This document shows, piece by piece, positions 11,911 through 23,543 of a DNA stretch of 64,000 nucleotides; the first letter of the stretch is position 1, and the number at the start of each line of letters is the position of its first letter. The position numbers were made by a program, and so were the translations under genes. The notes below the pieces were generated by a model, which saw nothing but the letters and a program-made list of their open reading frames with translations, ran no database searches and was not told where the DNA came from. Source of the stretch: Pampus argenteus (lineage: Eukaryota > Chordata > Actinopteri > Scombriformes > Stromateidae); assembly GCA_036937835.1 (NCBI GenBank), contig CM072879.1, forward strand, positions 12,765,001-12,829,000, in the 5' to 3' direction.

Positions 11911-14280
11911 TTTTACAGGAGCTTGTCAGAAACATGAATGTATGCTCCAATGATGTATTATAGCATTTTATTAAATTTTACTTTGTGGTATGTCTGCTTT
12001 TTTTCTTGGAAATGTTGGTAGAATAAGATTTTCCTCCCGAATTTAATAATTTTTGAATAATAATGGCCATTTTTATAAACACAGTATTGCAATTTGCCTC
12101 TCGGAAGCTTGACTATGTGGCACAAGGGGGAACAGGAAGATTCACATGTTAATAATGTGACATTTTTTATATAAATAAATTAGCTGCGAGTTGAGGTTTA
12201 AACACCTGATTTCAGCTGTTTTGTTTTTTTCATTTTTTGGTAAGGATTTATTTTACAGTTAATCAAGGTTAAAAACAAGGGTGAATGGGAATAGTTATTC
12301 TTTTAGAAGTACAAACAATGTTCCACAATTAAAAAAAAAAAACGAAGTGAAAAGCCAGATGATAATTTCAAGGTTCTGGATTTTGCAGCAACAAAACATG
12401 TGAGATGGATATTCAAAGTGTAATGAAACAAATATATTAGTGGTGCGCATCTCATACCAACTTTCATGGAAAATTGCTGCTAAACAGGAAATGACTCAAA
12501 CGGCAGCACTGTGTGTCTCCATTCAACTAAAACAATTAAGCTATGACTGCATTCACTGATGTTGCAAACCTGGCCTGTATTTGCTAAATCTAAAGGTCAC
12601 AAAATGTGCCATAATTAAGATGTGAGGGGAATAAGGCATTCAGAAGAACAGAAATAACAGAGCCACTGCCATGCTGCTTGTTTTTTTTATAATGTTTTCA
12701 ACAGACTCAGCTATGAATGAGTCACAGGAGAGCCTGTTGTTCCTCTTTCTCCTTACACACCATCATTTCCTTCCTTCCCTTGTGTAAACTTGTGAATGAA
12801 TAACAATAACACATGTTCATTCATTCATTCATACATACTAACACACACACACTCTCCTAGACCTCCTTTGTCTGTTTGAATTGAAGGACATGACTGACAG
12901 GAAAAAGAGGAGCAATTACAAAAATTACTTAATTAGGTGAAGGAATTAATGAATTCCCACTGGCTGTAGATAACCTATTTCTAGGCAGACATCTCAGTTT
13001 GAGATGAAAATAACTGTTCTCGCTGTAGCTACTCAGCTCTCATGAAGAAAACTTGCTGTGTTTTGACTTTCTTTGCCATCTTAGATCAAAATGCAAAGAA
13101 ACCTCAGGTTTGTGTTCACATTGACAGCTAAAAATCTACAATTTATTTTAGCAATAAAAACAATATTTTCAAGAAAAACAAATTAGGATTATGTACCATA
13201 CTGGTCACTATGGTAACAGCATTGCTTATCATTTCTATCTCTGTGTGGTTATAAAACTAGCTGTTTTTTTCAAAGTCAGTTCAGAGGTCCGTTGCCATCT
13301 GCTGGCTGCTTTCAGAACAACTTAAAATCCCACCCAAAAGTCACTGAGCACATTTTCTCCAACGTGTTATAGCTGTAATAGCCGATTATTTTAAACAACA
13401 TCTTTAACCCTTGTTTTATTTGTTGATGTTGTTTTAAAAAGTGTGAAAAAAATGAAAAGAATTCAAAGTCAGTTTAAAGGTGCATTACATCAGATAATGG
13501 TGTCTAATACCTAAATTGCCTGGTTATTTTTTAAGATTAGTGGAACATGATAACCAGGGATGGAGGATGGACAACTGAAGGGCCCGTCAATGCAGTGAGG
13601 CCACAATAAGTGATGCAGCCTCAGCAGATATAATGTAGACATGAAGCCTGATCAAGCAGCTGAGTATTAGAAAGCAGTTTAAAGGTATGTTTGATCAGAG
13701 TTACAGAAAGAAATCACCTGCTGGTTTATAAGATTTAGGACAGAACTACTTTCTACTTCTACTTCACTACATTTCTGTGTGAAATATTATACTTTTTTCT
13801 CTACTACATTAATTTTAGAGCTTTAGCTGATACTTTTCAGATTACATTTTTGTTTTATTTTTATTTAAAAAAAAATCTTTAATAAACATAGTTAATACAT
13901 TAATTACTGTGGATGATTTTCTCCAAAACTAGTACTGTCCACAAGTAAATTTAGCAGATAATACTTCTGTACTTTTATTTAAGTAGGATTTTTAATGCAG
14001 GACTTTTACTTTTAATTGAGTTATTTTTACATTGTGGATATAATTCAACAAGTGCATCTCCCATGAGCCTTCGCGACCCTTGTTTTATATTCATCCAACA
14101 GTAAAACTTTGTATATTTACAGTTAGAAGATTTCAGAAAAGGGACACTGAAGAAATAATGTGTTGTGTACGTACTTTACTATAACTCTGAAGAAAGAAAA
14201 TGAGACAAATATTTAAAAGTGGTTGTAAAATAGGATCTTTAAAACTGAGAAAAAAAAAAGAAAAAAAATTTGCCTCCGAT
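11911..14280. other. znf706-ywhaz intergenic region
   Basis: AT-rich, with no coding exon recognised. It contains a TTCA/TACA tandem tract near 12817-12840, a short (CA)n run near 12842 and a degraded dispersed repeat (13740-14045). No other structure is supported. Confidence 0.65.
13740..14045. repeat. Dispersed teleost repeat, second copy
   Basis: The words 'ctacttctacttcactacat', 'ctctactacattaatttta', 'gcaggacttttactttta' and 'ttatttttacattgtgg' occur in the order expected for the same family as the split copy at 3775-4275. It is degraded and AT-rich, with an internal A-tract. Confidence 0.5.
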
Positions 14281-14435
14281 TTTTGTTACCCTAGCAACCC
14301 GATTCTGACGTCACCCGTCCCGGTGCGACCCTGCTGCTGTGTCTTTGATTGGAGGGAAACCCCGTGGATGAGCGGGAGCGATCATCAGCTGTGCGGCCGG
14401 GAATCAGGAACAACATCGTTGTAAGACACTCACAG
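14281..14435 (+). promoter_or_regulatory. ywhaz: ywhaz-like promoter elements and noncoding first exon
   Basis: Three elements lie in order: an X-box matching the RFX consensus at 14285-14298 (GTTACC-CT-AGCAAC), a full palindromic CRE TGACGTCA at 14306-14313, and an inverted CCAAT (ATTGG) at 14348-14352. Downstream, candidate splice donors occur at CAG/GTTAGT (exon end 14435) and CGTT/GTAAGA (exon end 14420). A 19-codon upstream ORF (14368-14424) would lie in the leader if transcription starts before it. No TATA box is seen; the first exon is inferred from position. Confidence 0.6.
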
Positions 14436-15296
14436 GTTAGTTCTCGTTTATTTAACCAACGATGCTCGGTGATATTTTCGATGGGAAATTAATAAATTGA
14501 TGCGTGTGCTTCGAGGGCGCTTTAAAATCCTGCGTGAATCGTCGCTGCCGGACTGAGGAGTACAAACCGGTGATGCTCCGCTGCTCAGTCATTGTTCGGC
14601 GCTGAATGGGGAAAACGCTGCTGCACGTTTACCCGTTTATTTCTTTTCACTCGCTGTGTTTGGCGGGCATCTTTCTTGTTTGCCAAATTATCTCTTGTGA
14701 ATGCGGTAACCTACAATTAAATGCTTAAACGTCGCTCAAAACCGACAGATCTAGTTTGTTTTCCGGGAAGCGAAAAAGGGCGTTTACTGTGGACTGAACC
14801 AAGCTAGGCTCCTTTCATTCCAGTTTGACTCAACTATTGTGAGCTCCTATCTGTCCTTACGCGGCGCCATTGAAGCATTTTTTAACAGTAAAATATTAAA
14901 GCCAAATCGTGCGGGAAGGTTATATTTTGGGCGGTTTGTGCCTTTAGCCAGTGTAACGTTCACGGGCAGGTGTGTGTGTGACGTGAAACTGGGTGGCCGA
15001 CATTCCTGAGAAGGGCGCAGGTGTCTGTGCTGGCAAATCTGACTCACCGGTAGTCTGATCTCTGATAGGTACGTCTCATAGGCTTCTTGCTTCTGCAGCA
15101 GTCGTGCTGTTTATCCTTGAAATGAAGCAAGGAAATGGTCAAATATATATGTTAATAATATATTTTAATAGCCTGCAGGCGTTTGATCAGAATATTAATA
15201 TTGGCCTCATTGGTTACTTCACTGGTTGTGTTGCTTGTATATGTCTATATACAGCAGCCTTTCTGTCCTGTCATGTACAATCAGTTTGTCTTGAGT

Positions 15297-15603
15297 AGAG
15301 CTGCAATTTATTAGTCGATTTGAATCGATTAGTTGCCAAATATTGAATATTTTGATAACTGATTAATAATTTGGAGTCATTTATTAAAAATGAATTATCT
15401 CGTTCCTGCTTGTCAAATGTTTGCTGGTTTCAGTCTTTTATGATTGCAAACTGAATATCTTTGTGTTGTGGACAAAACAGATATTTGAGGACTCTGGGAA
15501 AAAATAATCAACAGTTTTCACCATTTTTTTTGGACCAAGCAATTACTTGATTAATTGAGAAAATTGACATTGATAACAAAAATAATCGTTGGTTGCAGCA
15601 CTA
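15297..15603. repeat. Terminal-inverted-repeat element (MITE-like), near complete
   Basis: The left end AGAGCTGCAA and right end TTGCAGCACT form imperfect terminal inverted repeats. Internally there are 'gattagttgcc', 'gtggacaaaacagatatttg', 'aggactctgggaaaaaata' and 'gattaattgagaaaatt', characteristic of a very common percomorph non-autonomous DNA element. It sits in the first intron of the 14-3-3 gene and carries no coding capacity. Confidence 0.6.
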
Positions 15604-16302
15604 GTCTTAAATTCATCTTTGGTCTACTATCTAGCCAGTTTTATTTTTGTTTTTTAATTATGTAACATATGACGGTCATTACTGTAGTCGAATACTAACC
15701 TTTCATTTATCAAGATAACATGCTAAACATTCAAAATAGAGGAATTAGCATCAGAAACTATTAACTAATAATTAAATATTAATCATTTTTCAGGCATTAA
15801 TAACAGACGTTTACTGGCTTCAAATGCCTGTGTTTGTGTCATATATGATATGATATGGCCTGTTGATCAGAAAAAAAAAATAGCCTGAACGATCAGTCTA
15901 CTACAAACTCACTCTGTTGATGGTATTTAATTCATCGTTCTGTTTCCTTTATGAAACCTTCTCTCATTGTATTTCTGATGACTCAGATTCTAAGTGAATT
16001 AAGTCATCAGTGTAAATCACGTCTGTGCCGCCAAATTGGCTGAAATCCAAGAAACACTTCAAAGATGCTGGTGTGTACACACCTAAGACAGGCTTACTGT
16101 TATAAAATGTTCAAAGCCTCTGTGAGAGACTGAAACACTGCTGAGATTACAGCAGAAAATAATGAAACTGATCGACCAATTTACCAAATGTTTTTTGTGA
16201 CATGGACGTTTTATCACAAAAAAAAACACTCAAGAGATCTCAGGTTACGCAGGAAGGACAGCGTTGACATGCATTGTAGTTCTCCTTCTTCCAAGTGAAG
16301 TG

Positions 16303-16452
16303 ATCTTATCCCTCCCCCCTTCCCCCTCATGTTGCTCCTCCTGCCCTCCCCCAACTCCCTTACCTCTCCCCCCCTCTGTCTTCCTAATCCATCTCCTGTT
16401 CCCTTTGTTTTGTCCTTCCTGACTCCCTCTCCTCCGTCCTTCCTTCCGCAGC
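16303..16452 (+). promoter_or_regulatory. ywhaz: Extended polypyrimidine tract before ywhaz coding exon 1
   Basis: About 150 bases that are overwhelmingly C and T run up to the acceptor TTCCTTCCGCAG, roughly 14 nt before the start codon. This is far longer than an ordinary acceptor tract. It could bind pyrimidine-tract proteins or adopt a triplex form; both are inference. Confidence 0.6.
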
Positions 16453-16465
16453 CCACACAGGAGCC

Positions 16466-19400
16466 ATGGCAGACAAGGAGGAGCAGGTACAGAAAGCCAA
16501 ACTGGCTGAGCAGGCGGAGCGCTATGATGACATGGCTGCAGCCATGAAGGCCGTCACAGAGGAGGGCTCTGAGCTCAGCAACGAGGAGCGCAACTTGCTC
16601 TCCGTTGCCTACAAGAACGTGGTGGGGGCAAGGAGGTCCTCCTGGAGGGTGGTGTCCAGCATGGAGCAGAAGTCTGATGACAGTGGGAAGACCACACTGG
16701 CCAAGGAGTATAGAGAGAAGATCGAGAAGGAGCTGAATGACATCTGCAAGGAAGTGCTGGTAAGGAGCAGCGATGGTAGAGAAGGATGGGTTGGTGGAAG
16801 TAAAGCGTGTAAATGCTGGGTCAAATGGGAGGATTTTCTCAGTTTTTATAGCATTATAATCTGATTATTTTGTGGTTTTGGACTGTTGGTAAGACAAAAC
16901 AAGATATTTGAAGACATTATCTTTTGGCTCTGCAAAAATTCAAGGACAGGTTTTTTTTTGTTTGTTTTTTTAAATATTTCAATGTGAAAACATATAGATA
17001 GATAGATATACTTTATTAATCCCAAAAACTGGGAAATTATTATATTATAAAATATATAGTAGAACCAAGAAGTAATTCCAATTTTAAAACATCCAAATAT
17101 TGCTTGCTTGCTAAGGTCTATGCCATGTGGCAAAAAAAAAATGCATAGCACCTCTACAGCAACTTAGTCATCATGTATGCAGTCCTGGACTAATTAAGGG
17201 AGCTGGAGATGTTGTGGCCAGTCAACCTTACAGGCGGTTTGCCCCAGTGGCAAACTGCAGTACTGCAGCAACAAAAAAATCCCATGTGGCCCAAAAAAAA
17301 CCTTTTTCCTGTATCGTTATAAAGGAGGCGTCTGTAAACCTGTCAAAAGGACCTCTTGAACTGTAGTCGAGGTTAGTTAATACTTCGTATTATGCATATT
17401 TAAACTATAAAAGTTTTATATTTGTATTTAGTATTCAGAACATGTAAAAGCTATTTGTATGTGAATGTCATCACAGTGTAAAGTCCATGGTACGAGCTGG
17501 TCCAATCAGATGGTGGCAGAAAGAAACGTTCATTTTTTGGCCTTCATGCTGAATGAGTCGTTTTGTTTTTTTTACTAATTATTGGTACCATCGTTTATTT
17601 TAATCCTTAAATTTAAGTGTATAATTCAAGTGTGTTAGTTATATCATGAAAATGCTTGTCTTGCTTAATGTTTGAGTTCTGATAACAATTGGCACTAAAA
17701 TCAGAAGCCATCTTTCATGCAAATGAAGGCTCCCCGACCCAACACCAACAGATATACTCTGCAGACGTTGATGGATAACCTGGATACATCCTGCATTTAC
17801 ACATTCACAGGCAAATAAAATAAAGCTTAAAATCTATTGCTCTCAGAAACACGGACACACCTTCAGTGAGGATGGTGTTGTCCTTAAATACAAGTATGCT
17901 GGCTATTTTTTGTCACAGCGCTTAGGTTGCGCTGTTATCAGTGTAGTGTAAATCCTGAGCTGGCTTGTAAATACTGGTGTAGTCGAGTACCACACATTTC
18001 AGTCCTTTATGTTGCACACCCTCACTTGCAGGACCTGCTCGACAAACATCTGATTCCTAATGCTACGCCTGCTGACAGCAAAGTCTTCTACCTGAAGATG
18101 AAGGGAGACTACTTCCGCTACTTGGCTGAGGTGGCCACCGGAGAGGACAAGGAGAGTGAGTACCTCTTATGTTTCCTGTTTCTTTTTGGTCATCGTTCAT
18201 TGCTAATAACCTCTCCATTAGTCTCTCGTACAATCACTCGAGCAAATCAGAGCTCACCAGGGGTTATTATACCTGGGGTTCATGAGCAGAATGTAACACA
18301 CTTCAAACGCATGTAAAATATGCCTCTCGCTGCTAAAAACACATGATGCTGTGCTCTGTGATCGGCCCTGTCGTTTCTATGGCAATGGTCTATTGCACAT
18401 CTGCTGGAGGATGGGATGAATTCGGGCTGATTAATAGTCCTTAAGATCCTCTTTAGGATGAGCATGCCAGGCTCGCTTCAGGTGTTGTTTGTGGTCAAAA
18501 TACTGACCCCTCCCAGTCCTTGACCTATAACTAAATGGAGGCTAGGGCTGCTGTCGGGTTGTCATGGCAACAGGATCAGCACCAGGGTGTTGGCTGTTGC
18601 TGGGAGGCATTTTTTTAGAGTTTGTTCGGTGGCTGTGGCAACCCGGACTGTCTCGATGATGATTTTTTTTCTTTTTCTCTTTAATCAATGATTGTCTTGC
18701 AGGTCATGTTGTGACTTTAAGCTTTTTTGCTTGGAAAAAAAAATCTCAGATTTAGAAAAAGGGTTTTTATTCCTGTGGGAAATTAAATAACCTAATTTTT
18801 AGTGGTTTTTTTTCACATTTACTTGGCCTGTCTGTGAGCTATTAGTTCTCCAATCTGATGTTTGGCTGTTAACCTAAGGGTATATTTTCAAAATCACATG
18901 AGCCACTCAAAAGGTTTATCGAACAAATGCTTTATATTTCTTTTGTTTTGAAGATTTTTTTTTTTTAAATTCATAAAAACGTAAAAGTAATTGGTAGGTG
19001 GTTTTATTGCCTTTGCCGTTTGTGGGTGATGTTGCTGGAATAACTTGCTTCAAAGCCTTTTTTTATGATGTTTTGTAACATCCTGGTCCAAACCTAAAAT
19101 GTTTAAAATCTTTAGACTGTTTTAAAGTAACTCTGTTAGACGGTCAGGCAGCGTTTGGAAATCATGTTTATGGGCGTTAAACTGTATACAGCCTGTTAAA
19201 TTAGTTTTAATCTTTAATCCTACCCAAGGCAAATACAAAGTCATGAACAAACCTTGTGAAATTGTATTGCTCCTACTTAAAATGTTTGTTTTCTGGTTGG
19301 TCTGTCCCCCCCCTAATGCAGCCATCATCAACAACTCACAAGAAGCCTATCAGAAGGCCTTGGAAATCAGCTACAATGAAATGCAGCCTACTCATCCCAT

Positions 19401-20764
19401 CCGCCTAGGCCTCGCTCTTAACTTCTCTGTCTTCTACTACGAGATCGTCAACTCACCTCAGAAGGCCTGCCAACTGGCCAAGACGGTAAGGACACTTCCT
19501 CTTCTCACATTTGGGCTTCTGTCCATTTATCACCGACTTTGCTTCATTCTTGTTTGATTTGTCTCTATTTTTGTCTGTTTCTTGAAGAAGAATCGTACTG
19601 AACCTAGTGAAAAGTATAATACAACTGGTCTGTCAACTGTCAAATGAATTTGGATGTGTCAGTTTTTGGATGTTTTATTTTATTATTATTCATTGTCAGT
19701 ATTTATTGAAATCTGTCATGTATTGGTGATTTCACTGTTGCGTTAGGAAACCCTCACACTGCTTTTGAAAGTAATGTTGGCTGTCTCTGTCTCCTCCAGG
19801 CCTTTGATGAAGCCATTGCTATGCTGGACTCCCTCAACAGTGACTCTTACAAAGACAGCACCTTGATCATGCAGCTGCTCCGTGACAATCTGACGGTGAG
19901 TTTTGTTTCTTTCTCTCCCTGCACGTCAGTTCTGTCTTATACTCACTTTTTTTGCTCTCTTTCATTTCTGGTTTTGTTGAGATTCACATTACAACTGCAA
20001 TAGGAGTCAGACCAGCATTGCCTCTCTATATTTTCAACTTTCGTTCATGCCAACACCATGAACAAATAAGCATGTAAACAAATAGGAATTAAACTAGTTC
20101 CAACATTATAAAACCTTCAGCAGAATTTGCTCTAATAATGTTAAATGATGAAATTGATAAAATGTACATTCACTGTGGGAAGAGGTAGAGATCACACTCC
20201 CTTAAAAGTCCTGTTAAAGGTACCTTTACCAAGTCATAAGGAATATTTAACACCATCTATGTCTGACTGTTAAGAAGTCATCATTTTAAAGAAAAAATGC
20301 ACAAATTCTCTGATTGGATTATTGGTCATGGAAAAAACAAGATATTTAGGAAGCATATTGGGCTTTGCGAAATGTTTGATTGAATTTTCTGACATTTTAT
20401 AGACCAAACAACTAATCGAGAAAATAATCAATAGATTCATGAAATGAAAATAATTGTTGGCGTCAGCCCCAGTTTGTTCAGATTTAGTGTAGCTTCAAGC
20501 ATGGATGAGGATCAAGGAATGTGTAACGCTTGGTGTAGTTTCCCTTTTAACAGATAAATGAAGGCAAAGCAATGTTGCATATTCCGTATCTGACAAGGAC
20601 TTGAATATTTGAGATGCAATTTTTTTTTTCCCCCTCGTGCTTCTGAGTGTGCTCTAATACCAGTATCCTGTGCTTTATCACAGCTGTGGATGTCAGAAGC
20701 CCAGGGTGAGGGCGAGGGCGAGGGTGAGGGAGAGGAGACGGAGCAGGCAGCCGAGAAGAACTGA
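16466..20764 (+). CDS. ywhaz: 14-3-3 protein, zeta-type
   Basis: Five coding exons (16466-16759, 18032-18155, 19322-19485, 19800-19895, 20684-20764) give 252 residues; mammalian zeta has 245. 14-3-3 dimers bind phosphoserine/threonine motifs in client proteins in the cytoplasm. The phosphopeptide-pocket residues are present (K50, R57, R127, Y128), as are the dimer-interface segment AKLAEQAERYDDM and the hallmark RNLLSVAYKNVVG. The zeta-type SP site is kept (N183-S184-P185), and so is the interface Ser equivalent to zeta S58. Odd points: a variable loop (residues 70-78, SDDSGKTTL) unlike mammalian zeta or beta, LWMSEAQ in place of the usual LWTSDTQ, and a C-tail of five Gly-Glu pairs. Synteny (grhl2-znf706-14-3-3-pabpc1) says YWHAZ orthologue. 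The divergence suggests one of two teleost duplicates, possibly the one called iota in zebrafish. Confidence 0.9.
16876..16936. repeat. Fragment of the MITE-like family
   Basis: 'ttggactgttggtaagacaa' then 'aacaagatatttgaagacat' match the inner part of the family at 15297-15603. It is a short remnant in the following intron. Confidence 0.4.
16993..17041. repeat. Non-LTR retroelement 3' tail-like sequence
   Basis: Tandem TAGA units are followed by 'tatactttattaatccc' and 'actgggaaattat'. This matches the recurrent fish tail ACTTTATTGATCCC-GGGAAATT of LINE/SINE copies. Only the tail is present. Confidence 0.5.
20330..20475. repeat. MITE-like family copy, right half
   Basis: It contains 'gattattggtcatgg', 'aaacaagatatttag', 'ctgacattttatagaccaaa', 'caactaatcgagaaaataat' and an end near 'ggcgtcagcccc', in the family's usual order. 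It lies in the last intron of the 14-3-3 gene. Confidence 0.55.
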
Positions 20765-22160
20765 ACTTCAGAAAGAGAGAAAAAAAAACAAACAAAACAA
20801 AAATACACATTTTTTACCTCTCACCAGCCTAAGTTGTGGTTGTGTGTGCACATACATGCACAGATATGTATGTTTACACTCCACTCACAATGTGTAAAGT
20901 ACAGTATGTGTGTGCAGATACATTGAAGTGTGTGTGTGCGTGTGTGCATGTTAATTGTGTGAGCACCTCCACGGAGAAAAGAATGGAATAGATCTGTTGT
21001 TTTTTTTTGTTTTTTGTTTTTTTTTTGTTTTTTATTGAACATTACTCATTGTGTGAACCAGTGGATGTTTTTTTCCATCTTTTAGTCAAGATGAAATCCC
21101 TTCTTTAGATCAAAATCAGCCCCATGCTCTTTAACCTCGTTCATTGTAGCAGACTGCAGCGGTTGCAGGAAAAAAAACAAAAACCTCTAACTGTATTTTG
21201 ATAATTTGTATGTTTTTACTTGAACTGAACATATACAACCTTTGTGTATACTTGGGTTTACAAAATACCTTTGAAGCATGTAAACTATAAAAAAAAACCC
21301 TCTCAAACATTTAGGTTTCATCTGACAATTGTAGTGATAGTATTGATGGCTAGATTTTACCTTTTGGTAAAGACCTATTACCATATTGCTTGTATCCATC
21401 CTGCCCTGTTGGTGTCCAGTGTAGCAGGTCGTGTTTTTATGGATGGTACATGTATCATGGCTCAGTGGGTTCTATGTGCATTCAGGTGTAGGAAAAGTTT
21501 TGTGTGAATGGCCACTTGCAATAGTTTTGTTGAGGGGATTTTATTCCATTTAACTGTAGAATATAATTTCCTGCAATTCTCCGTACCATACGACAAGGTA
21601 TAGACAGCCTAAGACAAAGTGAACAACTTGATTAAAAACGGCTCGATACTGTAACTTTTGATATTTTATCTTTTCAGCAGTGCAGAGGATACTTTTGCCA
21701 TGTGCTTTTATGTGGCTTTCTACTCTTTTCTATTCAGGTGTTTTTTGTATTTTCTTTTGTGTATTTTATTCCCTTTTGACTCTTGATTTTTGACTCCTGG
21801 AATGTATGTGGTTCTCAGTAGTATGGTGTGAGGGTTAGGCGTGCTTTGAAACTGGCAGTTTTTGCTTAGGATTTAGCTTCAATCAGGTGGTTTACAGTAA
21901 CATTTACCTTCCTTGAAAGTACATTGTGAAAATATGAACTAAAACAATGCTAAATATAAACTGATTATAAAAGTAACTTGGTAGAGTGCTGGGTTATGTC
22001 CATTTAGTAGACACAAAGTAGTGCCAGTTTCTTATGATTACAGTATCTCGGTTTAAAAAAAAAAAAAGATGGTTGCAGGATTCAGAATTTGCAAGTTACT
22101 GTCCGAGTACATTATTTGGTTATGTGCTTTCATGTAAGTGGAATTAAAACATTAACTCAA
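20765..22160 (+). other. ywhaz: ywhaz-like 3' UTR
   Basis: Noncoding, with T-rich and GT-rich tracts. A candidate poly(A) signal ATTAAA lies at 22143-22148, followed by T/GT-rich sequence. The 3' end is inferred. Confidence 0.55.
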
Positions 22161-23340
22161 GTGTGCTGTGCTTAATGTGATTGTTTGTCTGTACATGTGT
22201 AATAACCTTTTACAATAAGTTAAATGCATATGACTGGTTTTAAGATACAACTCTGTATAATCTCTCAAATTTAGACTGGTATGTGGGACTCAACATTGAC
22301 CTGTAACAGAAATGAAAGTAGAGTTTACATATACTGACATATTGTTCCTGCACTGAACGTGAATCACTCTCGTGACTTCTAAACTTGTTCTGAAACAGAA
22401 ACTGAATCTTAACAGCAGAGTCATGGGGTTAAAGAGATGATTGCATGTGATTCACTATAATTGCTGAAAGACTAGGGAAATGATAAAATGCTGTATTTCC
22501 ATTAGATCTCTTGATACTGGTGAATTAAAAATGTCTGCACTGCATAGCATGTCAGGAGGGGATGTGTTTTACTGACAACACTGCCCTCTACAGATGGTGA
22601 TGGCTGTGAAAGGCTATGCTGTGTTGTAAGTGAGACGTTACTAAAAAAAAAATGTTACAGCTCATTTAACCTTTTTGATGTGCATTAGTGAACTAATAGA
22701 GATGATCTTGCACCTTCACAGATAATTGTCTCTACATAAATATTCTAAGACTTAAAATCTAAAGTCTTGACTCATGAGCAATGACGAGGCACAAAGTCTT
22801 GATTGAATAGATTTCAAATCCTTATCTATTCCTCAACCATGCAGACAATGATCACATTGTTAGCCTAATACTTATGAGCAATACTAAGTCCCATCACATT
22901 ACACTGCGGTTTTATGTCAAGGGGGTCAATCTGCAAACATTTGCTGATTTCAGTGGGACTTGAAGAGTGAGTAATGTGGCTCTGTTTTTCATTCTCACTA
23001 TGATAGCAGCTGATGAAGCCCCTTTAGAGTTAATCAACATAAAGGCCAAGCATCACACTTTGAAAAAAACAAAAAGGGAAATTCCACTCTATGTAACTGA
23101 TGCAATAGTGTATCTCATTTGCTAATTGAACCTACGTGTTACAGTAAATGTATTACGAAAGGCACGACCAACTCACGACAGCCCCAACACTGTAGGCTAT
23201 ATAGTAGTTGTGATGGACGCTAAACAACTGAGTATTGTTGTCGATACAATGAGACAGTTTCGAGCTTTTAACAATACGTTTTTACAGGATTTCATCATCA
23301 TGCGTACAGTGGTGGTTAACGCCCATTTGTTGACGTTTTT
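22161..23340. other. ywhaz-pabpc1 intergenic region
   Basis: About 1.2 kb without a recognisable gene, repeat or RNA. The open frame at 23126-23377 has no known homology and runs into the pabpc1 promoter. Confidence 0.6.
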
Positions 23341-23425
23341 TCAACTATACTGGAAGATGATTGGTCTACGTCGGTGACGCGTCAACTAGTATATATTCCA
23401 CAACTTCCTGACACTTCCTCCCCTC
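23341..23425 (+). promoter_or_regulatory. pabpc1: pabpc1 core promoter and TOP-like start
   Basis: An inverted CCAAT (23360-23364), a ten-base palindrome TGACGCGTCA (23375-23384) and a TATA-like TATATATT (23390-23397) precede a pyrimidine run CTTCCTCCCCTC at 23414-23425. The run begins with C about 24 nt after the TATA-like box. PABPC1 mRNA is an established 5'-terminal-oligopyrimidine (TOP) mRNA whose translation follows mTOR/LARP1 control. Here the start position is inferred from the motif spacing. Confidence 0.65.
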
Positions 23426-23486
23426 AACCCCGGCTGTTAGTGGTGTGTGAGTGCGCGTGTGCTCCTGAGCTCGCTCGGCACACATT

Positions 23487-23543
23487 CTAAAAAAAAAAAA
23501 AATACAAAAAAAAAATTCAAAATATAAAACAAAACCAAAAAAT
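23487..23543 (+). promoter_or_regulatory. pabpc1: pabpc1 adenine-rich autoregulatory leader element
   Basis: About 57 bases that are mostly adenine in short runs broken by single T or C, followed by a T-rich run. In mammals PABP binds such an A-rich leader tract and represses its own translation. The same order (pyrimidine start, GGCTGTTAGTG-like stretch, CACACATT, A-rich tract) appears here, so the element seems conserved in the fish gene. Confidence 0.8.

Noticed and set aside
14285..14352. Classical MHC class II SXY module
   Set aside because: The elements are right but X1-X2 and X2-Y spacings are longer than in MHC promoters, and the gene is a 14-3-3; kept as a composite element only.
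18575..18592. Possible RE1/REST half-site 'tcagcaccagggtg' in the 14-3-3 intron
   Set aside because: Only the left half fits; the right half is missing.
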